From Vibrio pomeroyi (GTDB taxonomy: Bacteria > Pseudomonadota > Gammaproteobacteria > Enterobacterales > Vibrionaceae): a stretch of 64,000 nt of DNA. The stretch lies in the NCBI RefSeq assembly GCF_024347595.1, contig NZ_AP025507.1, forward strand, positions 682,001 through 746,000. The letters run 5' to 3'. Under the pieces are notes generated by a model. The model was not told the origin of the DNA. It did not search any database and worked only from the letters and a program-made list of their open reading frames with translations. The translations under genes were made by a program, and so were the position numbers. Of the stretch, positions 36,436-45,216 are shown one piece after another; within the stretch, counting starts at the first letter, position 1; the number at the start of each line of letters is the position of its first letter.

Positions 36436-37572
36436 ATGAAGGCAATTAAACGGATTATTGATAAGGCGCACTTAGATCGTAAGCGTGTGGTTTTGAGCGA
36501 AGCGGAAGACCCTCGTGTACTGAAAGCGGCACGATTAGCAATAGATAAACAGCTCGCTTATATCACGCTGGTGGGCGACGAAAAGGCGATTATCGAAGCC
36601 GCTCAGCTGCATCATATTAATCTCGCGGGCATTCATATTGTTTCACCACAAACATCAGCACTCAAAGCTGTGTTGGCTGAACGAATGTATGAGTTAAGAA
36701 AAGCCAAAGGCATGACTTATGAAGATGCATTGGAGAAGGTTAAAGACCCACTGATTTTTGCCAACTTGATGGTAAGAGAAGGGCTGGTTGACGGCACGGT
36801 CAATGGCGCGGTTTATACCACATCAGATGTGGTGCGAGCTGCGCTGCAGATCATTGGTCCAGCGCCAGACAGTGAATTGGTATCGAGTTTCTTTTTAATG
36901 ATGTTGTGCGAGCCTTTCCATAACCTTAAAGGCGGCATGATTTTCAGTGATTGTGGATTGGTAATTAACCCCAATGAAACCGAGCTTGCATCAATTGCAG
37001 TGGCGGCTTCAAACAGTGCACAAACGCTGTTGATGGAAGAACCGAAAGTGGCAATGCTCTCGTTTTCGACCAATGGCAGTGCCAAACATGAATCAGTCGA
37101 TAAGGTACGTAATGCCGCCCAGTTAGTGAAGCAACGTTGCCCGGGAATTGCGGTTGATCAGGATGTTCAACTCGACGCGGCGATTGTCACTGAAATAGCA
37201 GCGAAAAAATTGCCCGATTCCGAGGTGAAGGGTGAATCTAACGTGCTGATATTTCCTAACTTAGAAGCAGGTAATATCGGTTACAAGCTTGCTGAAAGGC
37301 TAGGTGGTGCGGTTGCGATTGGTCCGTTGTTGCAAGGGCTGAATCAACCTGCCAATGACTTATCCAGAGGGTGCAGTGCCGAAGATATCTTTAATGTAAT
37401 CGCGGTGACTGCCGTGCAAGCACAACAAAGTAAAACGACAAATCCAACGACGGATGTTGAAGCTGATGCTCAAGAAGCTTCAGTAGATAAAAAAGCTTCA
37501 GAAGATCAAAATGCTTCAGAAGATCAAAAAGCTAAAGAAACAGCAGAATCAGGATTTGAGTTTAGGTACTAA
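36436..37572 (+). CDS. pta: Phosphate acetyltransferase (taurine-cluster type)
   Basis: A 378-residue enzyme converting acetyl phosphate, the product of Xsc, into acetyl-CoA. The PTA/PTB domain covers about residues 3-330 (RVVLSEAEDPRVLKAARLAI, DGTVNGAVYTTSDVVRAALQ, SFFLMMLC, MLSFSTNGSAKHESVDKV, SNVLIFPNLEAGNIGYKLAE). It lacks the long N-terminal regulatory region of housekeeping Pta. About 40 extra C-terminal residues are low-complexity and repetitive (KKASEDQNASEDQKAKE), from an 18-bp tandem repeat. It is followed after about 57 bases by a TauE-type exporter gene. Confidence 0.9.
   Translation: MKAIKRIIDKAHLDRKRVVLSEAEDPRVLKAARLAIDKQLAYITLVGDEKAIIEAAQLHHINLAGIHIVSPQTSALKAVLAERMYELRKAKGMTYEDALEKVKDPLIFANLMVREGLVDGTVNGAVYTTSDVVRAALQIIGPAPDSELVSSFFLMMLCEPFHNLKGGMIFSDCGLVINPNETELASIAVAASNSAQTLLMEEPKVAMLSFSTNGSAKHESVDKVRNAAQLVKQRCPGIAVDQDVQLDAAIVTEIAAKKLPDSEVKGESNVLIFPNLEAGNIGYKLAERLGGAVAIGPLLQGLNQPANDLSRGCSAEDIFNVIAVTAVQAQQSKTTNPTTDVEADAQEASVDKKASEDQNASEDQKAKETAESGFEFRY
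37477..37530 (+). repeat. Three 18-bp tandem repeats in the 3' end of pta
   Basis: Copies at 37477-37494, 37495-37512 and 37513-37530 all begin GCTTCAG(A/T)AGAT. The last two differ at a single base. They encode a disordered A-S-(E/V)-D-(Q/K)-(N/K) tail outside the enzyme fold, a site prone to copy-number change without loss of frame. Confidence 0.85.
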
Positions 37573-37629
37573 GACTCACGCTTAAAGCTCGCACTCATAC
37601 TAAGTAAAAACACCTAATTAGGATTGCTA

Positions 37630-38397
37630 ATGGAGTTACCTGTTTTACTCGCCATTCTCGCCACCATTGCGGTAGGTACCTATTTCCAAACCGTCACTGG
37701 ATTTGGACTTGGCATTATCGTGATTGGTCTAACGGTCAGCCTTAATCTGGTTTCGTTGCCCGTGATTGCCGCCGTGGTCAGTATCGTGACCTTGTTTAAT
37801 TGTTTGGTCGCGTTGATGGGTAAGCCACTGCTTGGGGAACTCAAGATTCTGGTGGTGTTAGTGATCGGTATTATCCCCGGCGTGTCGTTGGGCGTATTTT
37901 TACTGGATGAGTTAAGTGAGTCGGCAACGCATATCCTGCGAGGGCTATTGGGCGCTATGGTGTTATTCGCAGGTCTGAGCTTTATGTTCAAACCTAAAAC
38001 CAGAAAAGATCGCTCGGCAACGATATCCTTCTTGTTGTCTGGCTTTAGTTCTGGGCTCGCGGGAGGCTTGTTTGGTATGGCGGGCCCACCGATTGTTTAC
38101 CATCTCTATCGACAGCCTTTTACGCTCGATCTGGTACGGAGCACACTTTTGATGGTGTTCGCTTGTACCTCTATGTCTCGTACTGTGAATGTCTACGCTG
38201 CAGGTGACATGGATGCGAGCATACTGTGGTTGTCTGCAATTGCAGTTCCTTTGGTGGCGCTTGTTACTATATTTGCTCGGCGCTTCCCGCCGCCGTTGTC
38301 GAATGACCAACTGAGGAAGTTAGTATTTATGGTGTTGATGTTGATTGGTGGGTATTTGATGGCCGTATCGGCATGGTCGTTGTTTGGCTTTTCGTAA
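37630..38397 (+). CDS. tauE: TauE/SafE-family sulfite/organosulfonate exporter
   Basis: A 255-residue inner-membrane protein with about eight hydrophobic segments in two repeats. The family-typical segments are TVTGFGLGIIVIG near the N-terminus and GFSSGLAGGLFGMAGPPIVY in the second repeat. TauE/SafE proteins export sulfite or sulfoacetate released from sulfonates. Here it would remove the sulfite set free by Xsc. AGGA six bases before the ATG at 37630 sets the start, rather than the TTG two codons earlier. It is co-directional with pta and probably in its operon. Confidence 0.85.
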   Translation: MELPVLLAILATIAVGTYFQTVTGFGLGIIVIGLTVSLNLVSLPVIAAVVSIVTLFNCLVALMGKPLLGELKILVVLVIGIIPGVSLGVFLLDELSESATHILRGLLGAMVLFAGLSFMFKPKTRKDRSATISFLLSGFSSGLAGGLFGMAGPPIVYHLYRQPFTLDLVRSTLLMVFACTSMSRTVNVYAAGDMDASILWLSAIAVPLVALVTIFARRFPPPLSNDQLRKLVFMVLMLIGGYLMAVSAWSLFGFS

Positions 38398-38415
38398 AAC
38401 CACTTTCGACAAAGG

Positions 38416-38436
38416 AGGCTAGCGGTTCGCTAGCCT
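38416..38436. terminator. Hairpin between convergent tauE and cobT-like genes
   Basis: Perfect 9-bp stem (AGGCTAGCG / CGCTAGCCT) with a 3-base loop. It can be extended by AAAGG/CCTTT outside. T tracts are short on both sides. Confidence 0.7.
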
Positions 38437-38448
38437 AAGCCTTTCTGT

Positions 38449-40170
38449 TTAAACTCGCTTTAGCATCTCAAAGATACTCCTAGATAACCCAAACAAGCAG
38501 CTTTCCTGTACATCTAAAGTAATGTTACTGCGGTAGTACGGGCTTAAATCGACGCCCATTCCCACACCATGAATCTCAATACCGTTTTTGGTCGACTCGC
38601 GCTCAATCACTTGTTTGAGATGGTTATCCAAATAGAACTGATCATTGGCTGTGCTGGTGGCGGTATCCATCGGACAGCCGTCTGAGAACACAATCAACAC
38701 CTTTCGCTGTGCGCTATGTTGCTGCAAGCGCTGGCTAGCGAACTGAACCGCTTCTCCATCAATCCCTTCTTTAAAGATGTCTGCTTTGCGAAGACTGGCA
38801 ATGCCAAGGCGAGAGCGTCTCCAGTGGGTATCAAAATCCTTAAACACAATGTGTCGAACTTCGTTTAAACGGCCTGGGTGTTTCGGTTGACCTTGCTTGA
38901 GCCACTGTCGGTAAACCTTGCCACCATTCCAGTTGTTGGTGGTGAAGCCGATAATCTCGAAAGGGATGTTGGCTAGCCCGACCGATTTGAGAATAGTATC
39001 CATCAGTAGGCTGAGCTTATGACTGTGTTTTTGCATTGAACCTGAGCAGTCCATCAAAAACGTGATGGCACATTGATGGGATGCGCCAATGCCAGGTTGA
39101 TAGAAGACAGCACGATCCAACGGCGAAGTGATGAGTTTAGTGAGAGTGGTGGCGTTAACAATGCCTTCTTCTAAATGATCCTGACGTCGATTCCTTTCGG
39201 GCGTCGCAACAAAGCGGGCGAGCATAGCAGCCAAGCGGCGAGTGTTAACTTGTCTCGCCATAATGTCATCGGTGAGTTTTTGCCTAAGTTCGAGTAACAG
39301 GGCGCGCCTGACGAGTTTATCTGCCGCGATCACTTGGTCAAATTCGGAATTAAAGACCTGATAATTGGCGCCCGAAAGTTCAAACACCTTGCTGCTGCCT
39401 GTTATGTCGGTATCGACGTCTTCATCTTGAATGTCGCCATCAACGATAAGAGCAAGCTGCGCGAGGATCTTGATGTCTTCTTCAACCGTAGGTGTCGGCG
39501 AGTTATTACTCTCTTGTTCTTGGTTGATGAGTTCTTGCGCTAAAGAGGCCAGTTCATTGGTGCAGTGAGCAAACTGTAGTTGGTCGGCTCGATGTTCCTT
39601 CAAGCGCTTCAAGCTGCTTCCGAAAATAGGCACGATGCCCGCACGAGTTGATTCAATGGTTTCAGCAATCGGCTCAGAGACTGGAACACCGGTTAAGCGG
39701 GTGTGGATGACCTGCATCAGCGTGAACAGTAACATCCCAATTCGTGATTCAGTAAAGCCATTCTGATGATATTGGTCGCTCCAATACGCAAAGTTGAACT
39801 GAATGCTCTTAGTCACACCTTTTAGGTAAGACGGGACTTGTGACTCGATTCGTACCTGTTCGCAAAAATCATATAACAGACGTTCGACTTCGTTTTTCGG
39901 TCGTAATGAATAGTGAAGATCAGTATCTGACAACAAGAGTCGCAGCGCTGATGAATCGATCTTACCTTGCATTGAGAGCTTGCTGTTTGTTAACTCATGG
40001 CGAGAAACAAAGGTGAGATCGTTGGTGTGTGCAGACTGATAATAGCAGGGGTTATTGCCGTTATAGAGACGCTCTCCCCGATAATTCAGGTTCAATTCTC
40101 CACTGACCGCTCTAGCGACAGACACACCAAGGTCGAGGATCTTTTTCTGCTGAGAAGAAACATTGGCCAT
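38449..40170 (-). CDS. CobT-like VWA-domain protein
   Basis: A 573-residue protein resembling the aerobic cobaltochelatase subunit CobT: an N-terminal region of about 210 residues, an acidic middle (EQESNN to DIQDEDVDTD, about 217-255), and a C-terminal von Willebrand A domain with MIDAS motif D374-C-S-G-S378 and VLIVFSDGCPMDT. It follows the CobS-like ATPase gene after 3 bases, so the two are made as a pair. No cobN or other cobalamin gene is in the window. AAA+/VWA pairs of this kind act as metal-insertion or remodelling machines; the target here is unknown. Confidence 0.85.
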   Translation of the reverse strand: MANVSSQQKKILDLGVSVARAVSGELNLNYRGERLYNGNNPCYYQSAHTNDLTFVSRHELTNSKLSMQGKIDSSALRLLLSDTDLHYSLRPKNEVERLLYDFCEQVRIESQVPSYLKGVTKSIQFNFAYWSDQYHQNGFTESRIGMLLFTLMQVIHTRLTGVPVSEPIAETIESTRAGIVPIFGSSLKRLKEHRADQLQFAHCTNELASLAQELINQEQESNNSPTPTVEEDIKILAQLALIVDGDIQDEDVDTDITGSSKVFELSGANYQVFNSEFDQVIAADKLVRRALLLELRQKLTDDIMARQVNTRRLAAMLARFVATPERNRRQDHLEEGIVNATTLTKLITSPLDRAVFYQPGIGASHQCAITFLMDCSGSMQKHSHKLSLLMDTILKSVGLANIPFEIIGFTTNNWNGGKVYRQWLKQGQPKHPGRLNEVRHIVFKDFDTHWRRSRLGIASLRKADIFKEGIDGEAVQFASQRLQQHSAQRKVLIVFSDGCPMDTATSTANDQFYLDNHLKQVIERESTKNGIEIHGVGMGVDLSPYYRSNITLDVQESCLFGLSRSIFEMLKRV

Positions 40171-40173
40171 GGT

Positions 40174-41154
40174 TTACGACTCCGACTGCGCATAACTCTG
40201 AGTAGGCGTTTCTAGGGCCTCACCAAAGCAGCGGAAGTAATATTCGCTCACCAACTCTTTCTCTTCATCTTCACAACGGTTAAGGAATGAAAGCCTAAAT
40301 GCTGTGGCTACGTTATCGAATATTCGGATATTTTCAGCCCATGTGATCACGGTTCTCGGAGACATTACCGTCGACAGATCGCCTGCTCTAAAACCATTTC
40401 GCGTTAAACCAGCAGTAGCGATCATTTTCTCAACTAACTGCTGACCACTTTCATTGTTCAGCTCTGGGCGCTTGGATAACACGATCTTGGTTTCATGTTG
40501 CGGATCTAAATAGTTAAGCGTAGCGATGATGTTCCATCGGTCAAGCTGGCTATGGTTAAGCACTTGAGTACCGGAATACAAACCCGAGAAATTACCTAAC
40601 CCCAACGTGTTACAGGTGGCAAATAGGCGAAAAGAAGGGTGAGGCGTAATCACTCGGTTTTGCTCTAAAGAGGTGTATTTGCCGTCTTGCTCTAAGAGTT
40701 GTTGGATCACAAACATCACATCTGGTCGTCCTGCATCGTATTCGTCTAATACCAGAGCGATGGGTTGCTGGATACTTTGCGGAAGAATGCCTTCTTTAAA
40801 CTCTGTCACCTGCATTCCATCTTTAATGACGATGCTGTCCTTTCCTATGAAATCCAATCTGCTTAAGTGTCCGTCTAGGTTGATCCTCAAACACGGCCAG
40901 TTCAATCTCGCAGCAATCTGTTCAATGTGGGAAGACTTACCTGTTCCGTGTGTACCTTGTATCAACGTGCGGCGATTAGAGGTGAAACCCGCCAATATCG
41001 CTAGTGTTACTTCAGGATCAAAACAGTAGTTAGGATCGACCTTGGGTACATACTCTCCCGCATGTTGAAACGCCAATACCGTTAGGTTGCTGTCGATGCC
41101 AAAACACTCTCTCACACTTACTGGTTGCGTTGGTATCAATTCCGCATCATTCAT
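40174..41154 (-). CDS. CobS-like AAA+ ATPase
   Basis: A 326-residue AAA+ ATPase close to CobS of the CobNST cobaltochelatase and related to MoxR ATPases. Walker A is G67-T-H-G-T-G-K-S74, with the CobS-typical continuation HIEQIAARLNWPCLRINLDG. Walker B and the following loop are ALVLDEYDAGRPDVMFVIQQ, and sensor region FATCNTLGLGNFSGLY is present. It lies immediately upstream of the CobT-like gene and is divergent from xsc across 265 bases containing shared inverted repeats. A role in activating or maintaining an enzyme of the taurine pathway is an inference from position. Confidence 0.87.
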   Translation of the reverse strand: MNDAELIPTQPVSVRECFGIDSNLTVLAFQHAGEYVPKVDPNYCFDPEVTLAILAGFTSNRRTLIQGTHGTGKSSHIEQIAARLNWPCLRINLDGHLSRLDFIGKDSIVIKDGMQVTEFKEGILPQSIQQPIALVLDEYDAGRPDVMFVIQQLLEQDGKYTSLEQNRVITPHPSFRLFATCNTLGLGNFSGLYSGTQVLNHSQLDRWNIIATLNYLDPQHETKIVLSKRPELNNESGQQLVEKMIATAGLTRNGFRAGDLSTVMSPRTVITWAENIRIFDNVATAFRLSFLNRCEDEEKELVSEYYFRCFGEALETPTQSYAQSES

Positions 41155-41289
41155 TTTTCATCCCTCTTAATAGCTTCCATTGACTGCCGCGATGGGCGGT
41201 ATGTCATCGATTATTAACAGCTCACTCTAAGTTAACGGCACTTTTTGTACGAAAAACTATCAATAATGTGATCTGGTTTTATTAATTAG

Positions 41290-41378
41290 AATGAATTGTT
41301 CCAATTTAATATAAAAAGTTGACGCGCAAAAAATCTACTACTAAGGTGAAAATGAATTCGAAAAAGAGACAATTCATT
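41290..41378. promoter_or_regulatory. xsc promoter with three AATGAATT half-sites
   Basis: A -35 TTGACG (41319-41324) with a poor -10 TAAGGT (41342-41347) precedes xsc. AATGAATT occurs at 41290-41297 and 41351-41358, and its complement AATTCATT at 41371-41378, so the last two form an inverted repeat with 12 bases between arms, placed at the expected transcription start. The first is part of the motif shared with pta. Placement downstream of the -10 suggests repression relieved by substrate. Confidence 0.55.
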
Positions 41379-41419
41379 CCGAAAAATGAAATTTTGGTTA
41401 ACTCAAGGAGAATGGAAGA

Positions 41420-43231
41420 ATGAGTGAGCAAGAAAAACGTACGGTTGTTTCCGGCACAGTAACAATGACACCATCAGAAGCGTTCGTTGAAACTATGGTT
41501 GCTAATGATGTTACCGACATGTTCGGCATCATGGGGTCAGCATTTATGGACGCAATGGATATCTTTGCTCCTGCTGGCATTCGATTGGTCCCAGTGGTAC
41601 ACGAGCAAGGTGCTGCTCACATGGCAGATGGCTACTCTCGTGTATCTGGTCGCCATGGTGTGGTTATCGGGCAGAATGGCCCAGGTATTAGTAACTGTGT
41701 AACTGCGATTGCAGCGGCATTCTGGGCACACAGCCCGGTCGTGATTGTGACGCCAGAGACTGGCACTAAAACAATGGGCTTAGGTGGTTTCCAAGAGTGT
41801 AACCAACTTCCAATGTTCCAAGAGTTTACTAAGTATCAAGGACACGTAACGCACCCAGACCGTATGGCAGAATACACGGGCCGATGCTTTGACCGAGCAA
41901 TGAGCGAAATGGGTCCGACTCAACTGAATATCCCACGTGATTATTTCTACGGTGAAACTCAAACCGAGATCCCTAAACCAGCGCGTTTAGATCGTGGTCC
42001 TGGTGGTGAAAAGTCTCTGAATGAAGCGGCAGACCTAATTGCTGAAGCGAAATTCCCAGTCATCATTTCTGGTGGCGGCGTGGTAATGGCTGATGCAGTT
42101 CAAGAGTGTGCGGCATTGGCAGAAAGACTAGGCGCCCCCGTAGTAAACAGCTACCTACACAATGACTCTTTCCCTGCGAGTCACCCATTATGGTGTGGTC
42201 CTTTAGGCTACCAAGGTTCGAAAGCAGCAATGAAGTTGATGGCTCAAGCGGATGTGGTTATCGCTTTGGGTACACGTCTTGGTCCATTCGGTACCTTGCC
42301 TCAACATGGCATGGATTACTGGCCGAAAGACGCGAAAATCATCCAGATCGATGCAGACAACAAGATGCTTGGCCTCGTTAAGAAGATCTCTGTTGGTATC
42401 TGTGGCGATGCAAAAGCAGCGGCTGTGGCATTAGCTGAAAGACTGGAAGGTCGTGCACTGTTGTGTGATGACAACAAAGGCGCTCGCCAAGACACAGTAG
42501 CAACAGAAAAAGCGTTGTGGGAAAAAGAGCTTGATGAGTGGACGCACGAACGTGACTCGTTCAGCTTGGATATGATTGAAGAAAACTCGCACGAGACTCC
42601 GTTCTCTGGTGGTGAATATCTACACCCACGCCAAGTATTGCGTGAACTAGAAAAAGCGATGCCAGAAAACGTTATGGTCTCAACGGATATCGGTAACATC
42701 AACTCGGTTGCAAACAGCTACTTACGCTTTGAAAAACCACGCAGCTTCTTTGCGGCAATGAGTTTCGGTAACTGTGGTTACGCGTTCCCGACCATCATTG
42801 GTGCGAAAGCAGCAGCACCTCATCGTCCAGCTATCTCTTATGCAGGTGACGGGGCGTGGGGCATGAGCTTGATGGAGACCATGACATGTGTTCGTCATAA
42901 CATTCCAGTGACAGCCGTGGTGTTCCACAACCGTCAATGGGGTGCAGAGAAGAAGAACCAAGTCGACTTCTACAACCGACGCTTTGTTGCTGGTGAACTG
43001 GATAACCAAAGCTTTGCGGAAATCGCACGAGCAATGGGCGCTGAAGGTATCACGGTTGATAAGCTAGAAGATGTAGGCCCAACTCTTCAAAAAGCCATTG
43101 ATATGCAAATGAACGAAGGCAAAACAACCATCATTGAAATCATGTGTACTCAGGAACTGGGCGACCCGTTCCGCCGAGATGCACTATCAACGCCGGTTCG
43201 TTTCCTAGATAAGTACAAAGACTACGTATAA
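41420..43231 (+). CDS. xsc: Sulfoacetaldehyde acetyltransferase
   Basis: A 603-residue thiamine-diphosphate enzyme that converts sulfoacetaldehyde and phosphate into acetyl phosphate and sulfite. The N-terminal domain holds the catalytic Glu in VPVVHEQGAAHMADGYSRVS and MFGIMGSAFMDAMDIFAPAG. The C-terminal ThDP motif begins SYAGDGAWGMSLMET and ends about 25 residues later at VVFHNRQWGAEKKN. Length and these segments are typical of Xsc, and its co-localisation with pta, tauXY and tauKLM supports that over acetolactate synthase. AAGGAG lies before the ATG. It is divergent from the CobS/CobT-like genes. Confidence 0.95.
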   Translation: MSEQEKRTVVSGTVTMTPSEAFVETMVANDVTDMFGIMGSAFMDAMDIFAPAGIRLVPVVHEQGAAHMADGYSRVSGRHGVVIGQNGPGISNCVTAIAAAFWAHSPVVIVTPETGTKTMGLGGFQECNQLPMFQEFTKYQGHVTHPDRMAEYTGRCFDRAMSEMGPTQLNIPRDYFYGETQTEIPKPARLDRGPGGEKSLNEAADLIAEAKFPVIISGGGVVMADAVQECAALAERLGAPVVNSYLHNDSFPASHPLWCGPLGYQGSKAAMKLMAQADVVIALGTRLGPFGTLPQHGMDYWPKDAKIIQIDADNKMLGLVKKISVGICGDAKAAAVALAERLEGRALLCDDNKGARQDTVATEKALWEKELDEWTHERDSFSLDMIEENSHETPFSGGEYLHPRQVLRELEKAMPENVMVSTDIGNINSVANSYLRFEKPRSFFAAMSFGNCGYAFPTIIGAKAAAPHRPAISYAGDGAWGMSLMETMTCVRHNIPVTAVVFHNRQWGAEKKNQVDFYNRRFVAGELDNQSFAEIARAMGAEGITVDKLEDVGPTLQKAIDMQMNEGKTTIIEIMCTQELGDPFRRDALSTPVRFLDKYKDYV

Positions 43232-43241
43232 GTCATAGGAA

Positions 43242-43308
43242 GTTTGCCCGACCAAAACCGTCTCGTGAATACTAGATAAAGAGTTATCGAGAATGTGGTT
43301 GGGCAAAC
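43242..43308 (+). terminator. Two-tier hairpin after xsc
   Basis: Outer arms GTTTGCCCGACC (43242-43253) and GGTTGGGCAAAC (43297-43308) pair over 12 bases with one G-T. Inside, TCTCG (43261-43265) pairs with CGAGA (43288-43292). There is no T run, so it may stabilise the xsc transcript or terminate with help. Confidence 0.6.
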
Positions 43309-43661
43309 AAATTAAGCTCTAACACTAGCCATTAATTTTAAATTGGATGATGAAATATAGTGGCTTAACGACAGAGTTTTTTTCAAAGATTCTTAATAGT
43401 ACTGATATCTAAATATTGGGTCATATATTTCTATTATTTCGCCCTAAATATTCGAGCCCTAATGAAATAACCAAGATTAATAGGTGCTCGGTTTCAGTAA
43501 TAGAGACTTATCAATAATTATTATTAGTTGCTTTTAAATAGTAATTAACGACAAGTCGATAGAGTTATTAGACTTTAGTCTGTGTATTTTATTACATGTC
43601 AGTTTTTAACGAATAAATTTAAATTTAGTTATTTATATTGTCGGAGTAGTTGGAACCAAGT
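43309..43661. other. 353-bp AT-rich stretch before the FRG gene
   Basis: Strongly AT-rich, with no open frame that I can support and no recognisable repeat. Its composition differs from the flanking taurine genes and resembles that of the FRG gene and of the region after it (44469-44730). Confidence 0.5.
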
Positions 43662-44468
43662 ATGAACAATAAACGTTATATCAGCACACTCGAAGAACTG
43701 TATAAAATAATTGATTCACTAATGAATGAATGCAGTGATCAACGTGGTTTGATGTATAACGTGTGTGATTATGAAAATAATAATCTAATGCCAAGTTTAG
43801 GCCGGTCCAATCGTAAGAACATACGCCGTGTCGAACAAGAGCTGCTTTCAACAGTGAGAGTTTACGGTGGTCACTCGCTGAGTTCTAACGACATAAATGA
43901 CTGGTTATTGATGTGTTTAGCCAAGAAGCAGGGCTTTCCCACACGTTTACTGGAATGGACTGATAACCTGTTAAATGCGCTTTGGTCGGTGTGTCACAGC
44001 CAAAGTAAAGACTGCATAAATATAATTAAAGCTATTGATTATCATCGGGTTAGTGTTTTTAACTCGCCGTGTGATCTCAACAACACTCAGATGTTTAATG
44101 TGGCGGATTGCGATCAGCAAGAGCCACGCAAGGACAAGTGGTATTCCATTCACCCATTTAAGGAAGGTGGCAATGATGCCATTCAGCCTTTGTACGATGA
44201 GAAAGAATGTTCAAACGGTCTAGTGTCCGTTCATATTCTTCCATCAGTGAAAGTAAACCTGATAAAGGAGTTAATATCCATGAATGTTTTAAATGAACCG
44301 ACAGAGTATGTCGAAGAGAAACTAACGGATTTAAAAAACGAAGCACATGCAGATAACAACCAAGTAATAAATAAAGGTGACGGCAATATCGAATTGCAAG
44401 TTAATACTCATGATCGTCAACTTGAACAGTATGGTCGTAAGTATCATCAAGACTTTGATTTCGACTAA
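43662..44468 (+). CDS. FRG-domain protein, likely acquired
   Basis: A 268-residue cytoplasmic protein. The FRG domain spans about residues 10-140: QRG in place of the F-R-G motif, then NLMPSLGR, and the diagnostic DWLLMCLAKKQGFPTRLLEW followed by TDNLLNALWSVCH (family form: AQHhGlPTRLLDWT). The C-terminal half is unlike anything I recognise and is hydrophilic. GGAA six bases upstream supports the ATG at 43662; a TTG four codons earlier is possible. AT-rich codon use and AT-rich flanks set it apart from the surrounding xsc and tauXY genes, suggesting insertion into the cluster. FRG proteins are often found in mobile or defence-type regions; function is unproven. Confidence 0.75.
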   Translation: MNNKRYISTLEELYKIIDSLMNECSDQRGLMYNVCDYENNNLMPSLGRSNRKNIRRVEQELLSTVRVYGGHSLSSNDINDWLLMCLAKKQGFPTRLLEWTDNLLNALWSVCHSQSKDCINIIKAIDYHRVSVFNSPCDLNNTQMFNVADCDQQEPRKDKWYSIHPFKEGGNDAIQPLYDEKECSNGLVSVHILPSVKVNLIKELISMNVLNEPTEYVEEKLTDLKNEAHADNNQVINKGDGNIELQVNTHDRQLEQYGRKYHQDFDFD

Positions 44469-44730
44469 AGGCTAACACGTTCTAGTTTAATTATACCTCT
44501 TATATCGTGAGTGAAAAGTCGAGTAAATAAAATTAGAACACTAATTAATTTATAAAAAGATGAAATCTGTGAGCTTAGAGATTGTTTATAACCTAACTCG
44601 AAGTTAGAGTGATGAACCTTGTTATCAAGTTGTTAAATTTTCACGGGTCTAGTTTAAACACTCTAATAAAAAAGTGGCGCAAAGCTACTGAAATTTAAAC
44701 CAATAACGAAAACATAAAGGATTCTGGAAT

Positions 44731-45168
44731 ATGAATATGCAAACCAATGCAGCGACATTCGTGCAGGAAAACCAAGTCGATACCGCCTTTTTACAGTCTT
44801 TTAGTGATGCGTGGAATAACCATGATATTGAAGCGCTGATGTCTTTCATGACAGAAGACTGTGTATTCCACACGGTGGCAGGAGAAGGCTTGCTTGGAAA
44901 CACTATCGAAGGGTACGAAGCGGTTCGAAATAGCTTTGAATTGGTTTGGCAGAACTTTCCAGATGCGGCTTGGAGCGACCCTGTCCACTTTGTGTGCGGT
45001 GACCGTGCTGTGAGTGAATCAACGTTTTCTGCGACTAACCCAGATGGCAGCGTCATCGAAGCTCGCATGGTCGACGTGTTTACCCTCAGAGATGGAAAAA
45101 TCAGCGTAAAAAATGCCTTCCGTAAAACAAGACCTCTTTTGACTCCTAACAACACTCCCAAGAGCTAG
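44731..45168 (+). CDS. tauX: Taurine dehydrogenase small subunit, SnoaL-like
   Basis: A 145-residue SnoaL/NTF2-like protein (FLQSFSDAWNNHDIEALMSF, MTEDCVFHTVAGEG, IEARMVDVFTLRDGKISVKN). In Rhodobacter and relatives TauX, a small subunit of this kind, pairs with the flavoprotein TauY to oxidise taurine to sulfoacetaldehyde and ammonium. Gene order tauX-tauY with 48 bases between them supports that role. AAAGGA precedes the ATG. The fold alone does not prove the function. Confidence 0.8.
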   Translation: MNMQTNAATFVQENQVDTAFLQSFSDAWNNHDIEALMSFMTEDCVFHTVAGEGLLGNTIEGYEAVRNSFELVWQNFPDAAWSDPVHFVCGDRAVSESTFSATNPDGSVIEARMVDVFTLRDGKISVKNAFRKTRPLLTPNNTPKS

Positions 45169-45216
45169 ACACGAAACCACAACCCGTTCACGTGTTATGA
45201 CTAGGAGAGTCGAATT

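Noticed and set aside
38449..41154. CobS/CobT-like genes as evidence of aerobic cobalamin synthesis
   Set aside because: No cobN or corrin-ring gene is in the window, and the pair alone does not make a cobaltochelatase.
41420..43231. Xsc as acetolactate synthase
   Set aside because: The catalytic-region segments and the pta/tau context match sulfoacetaldehyde acetyltransferase, and no small regulatory subunit gene follows.
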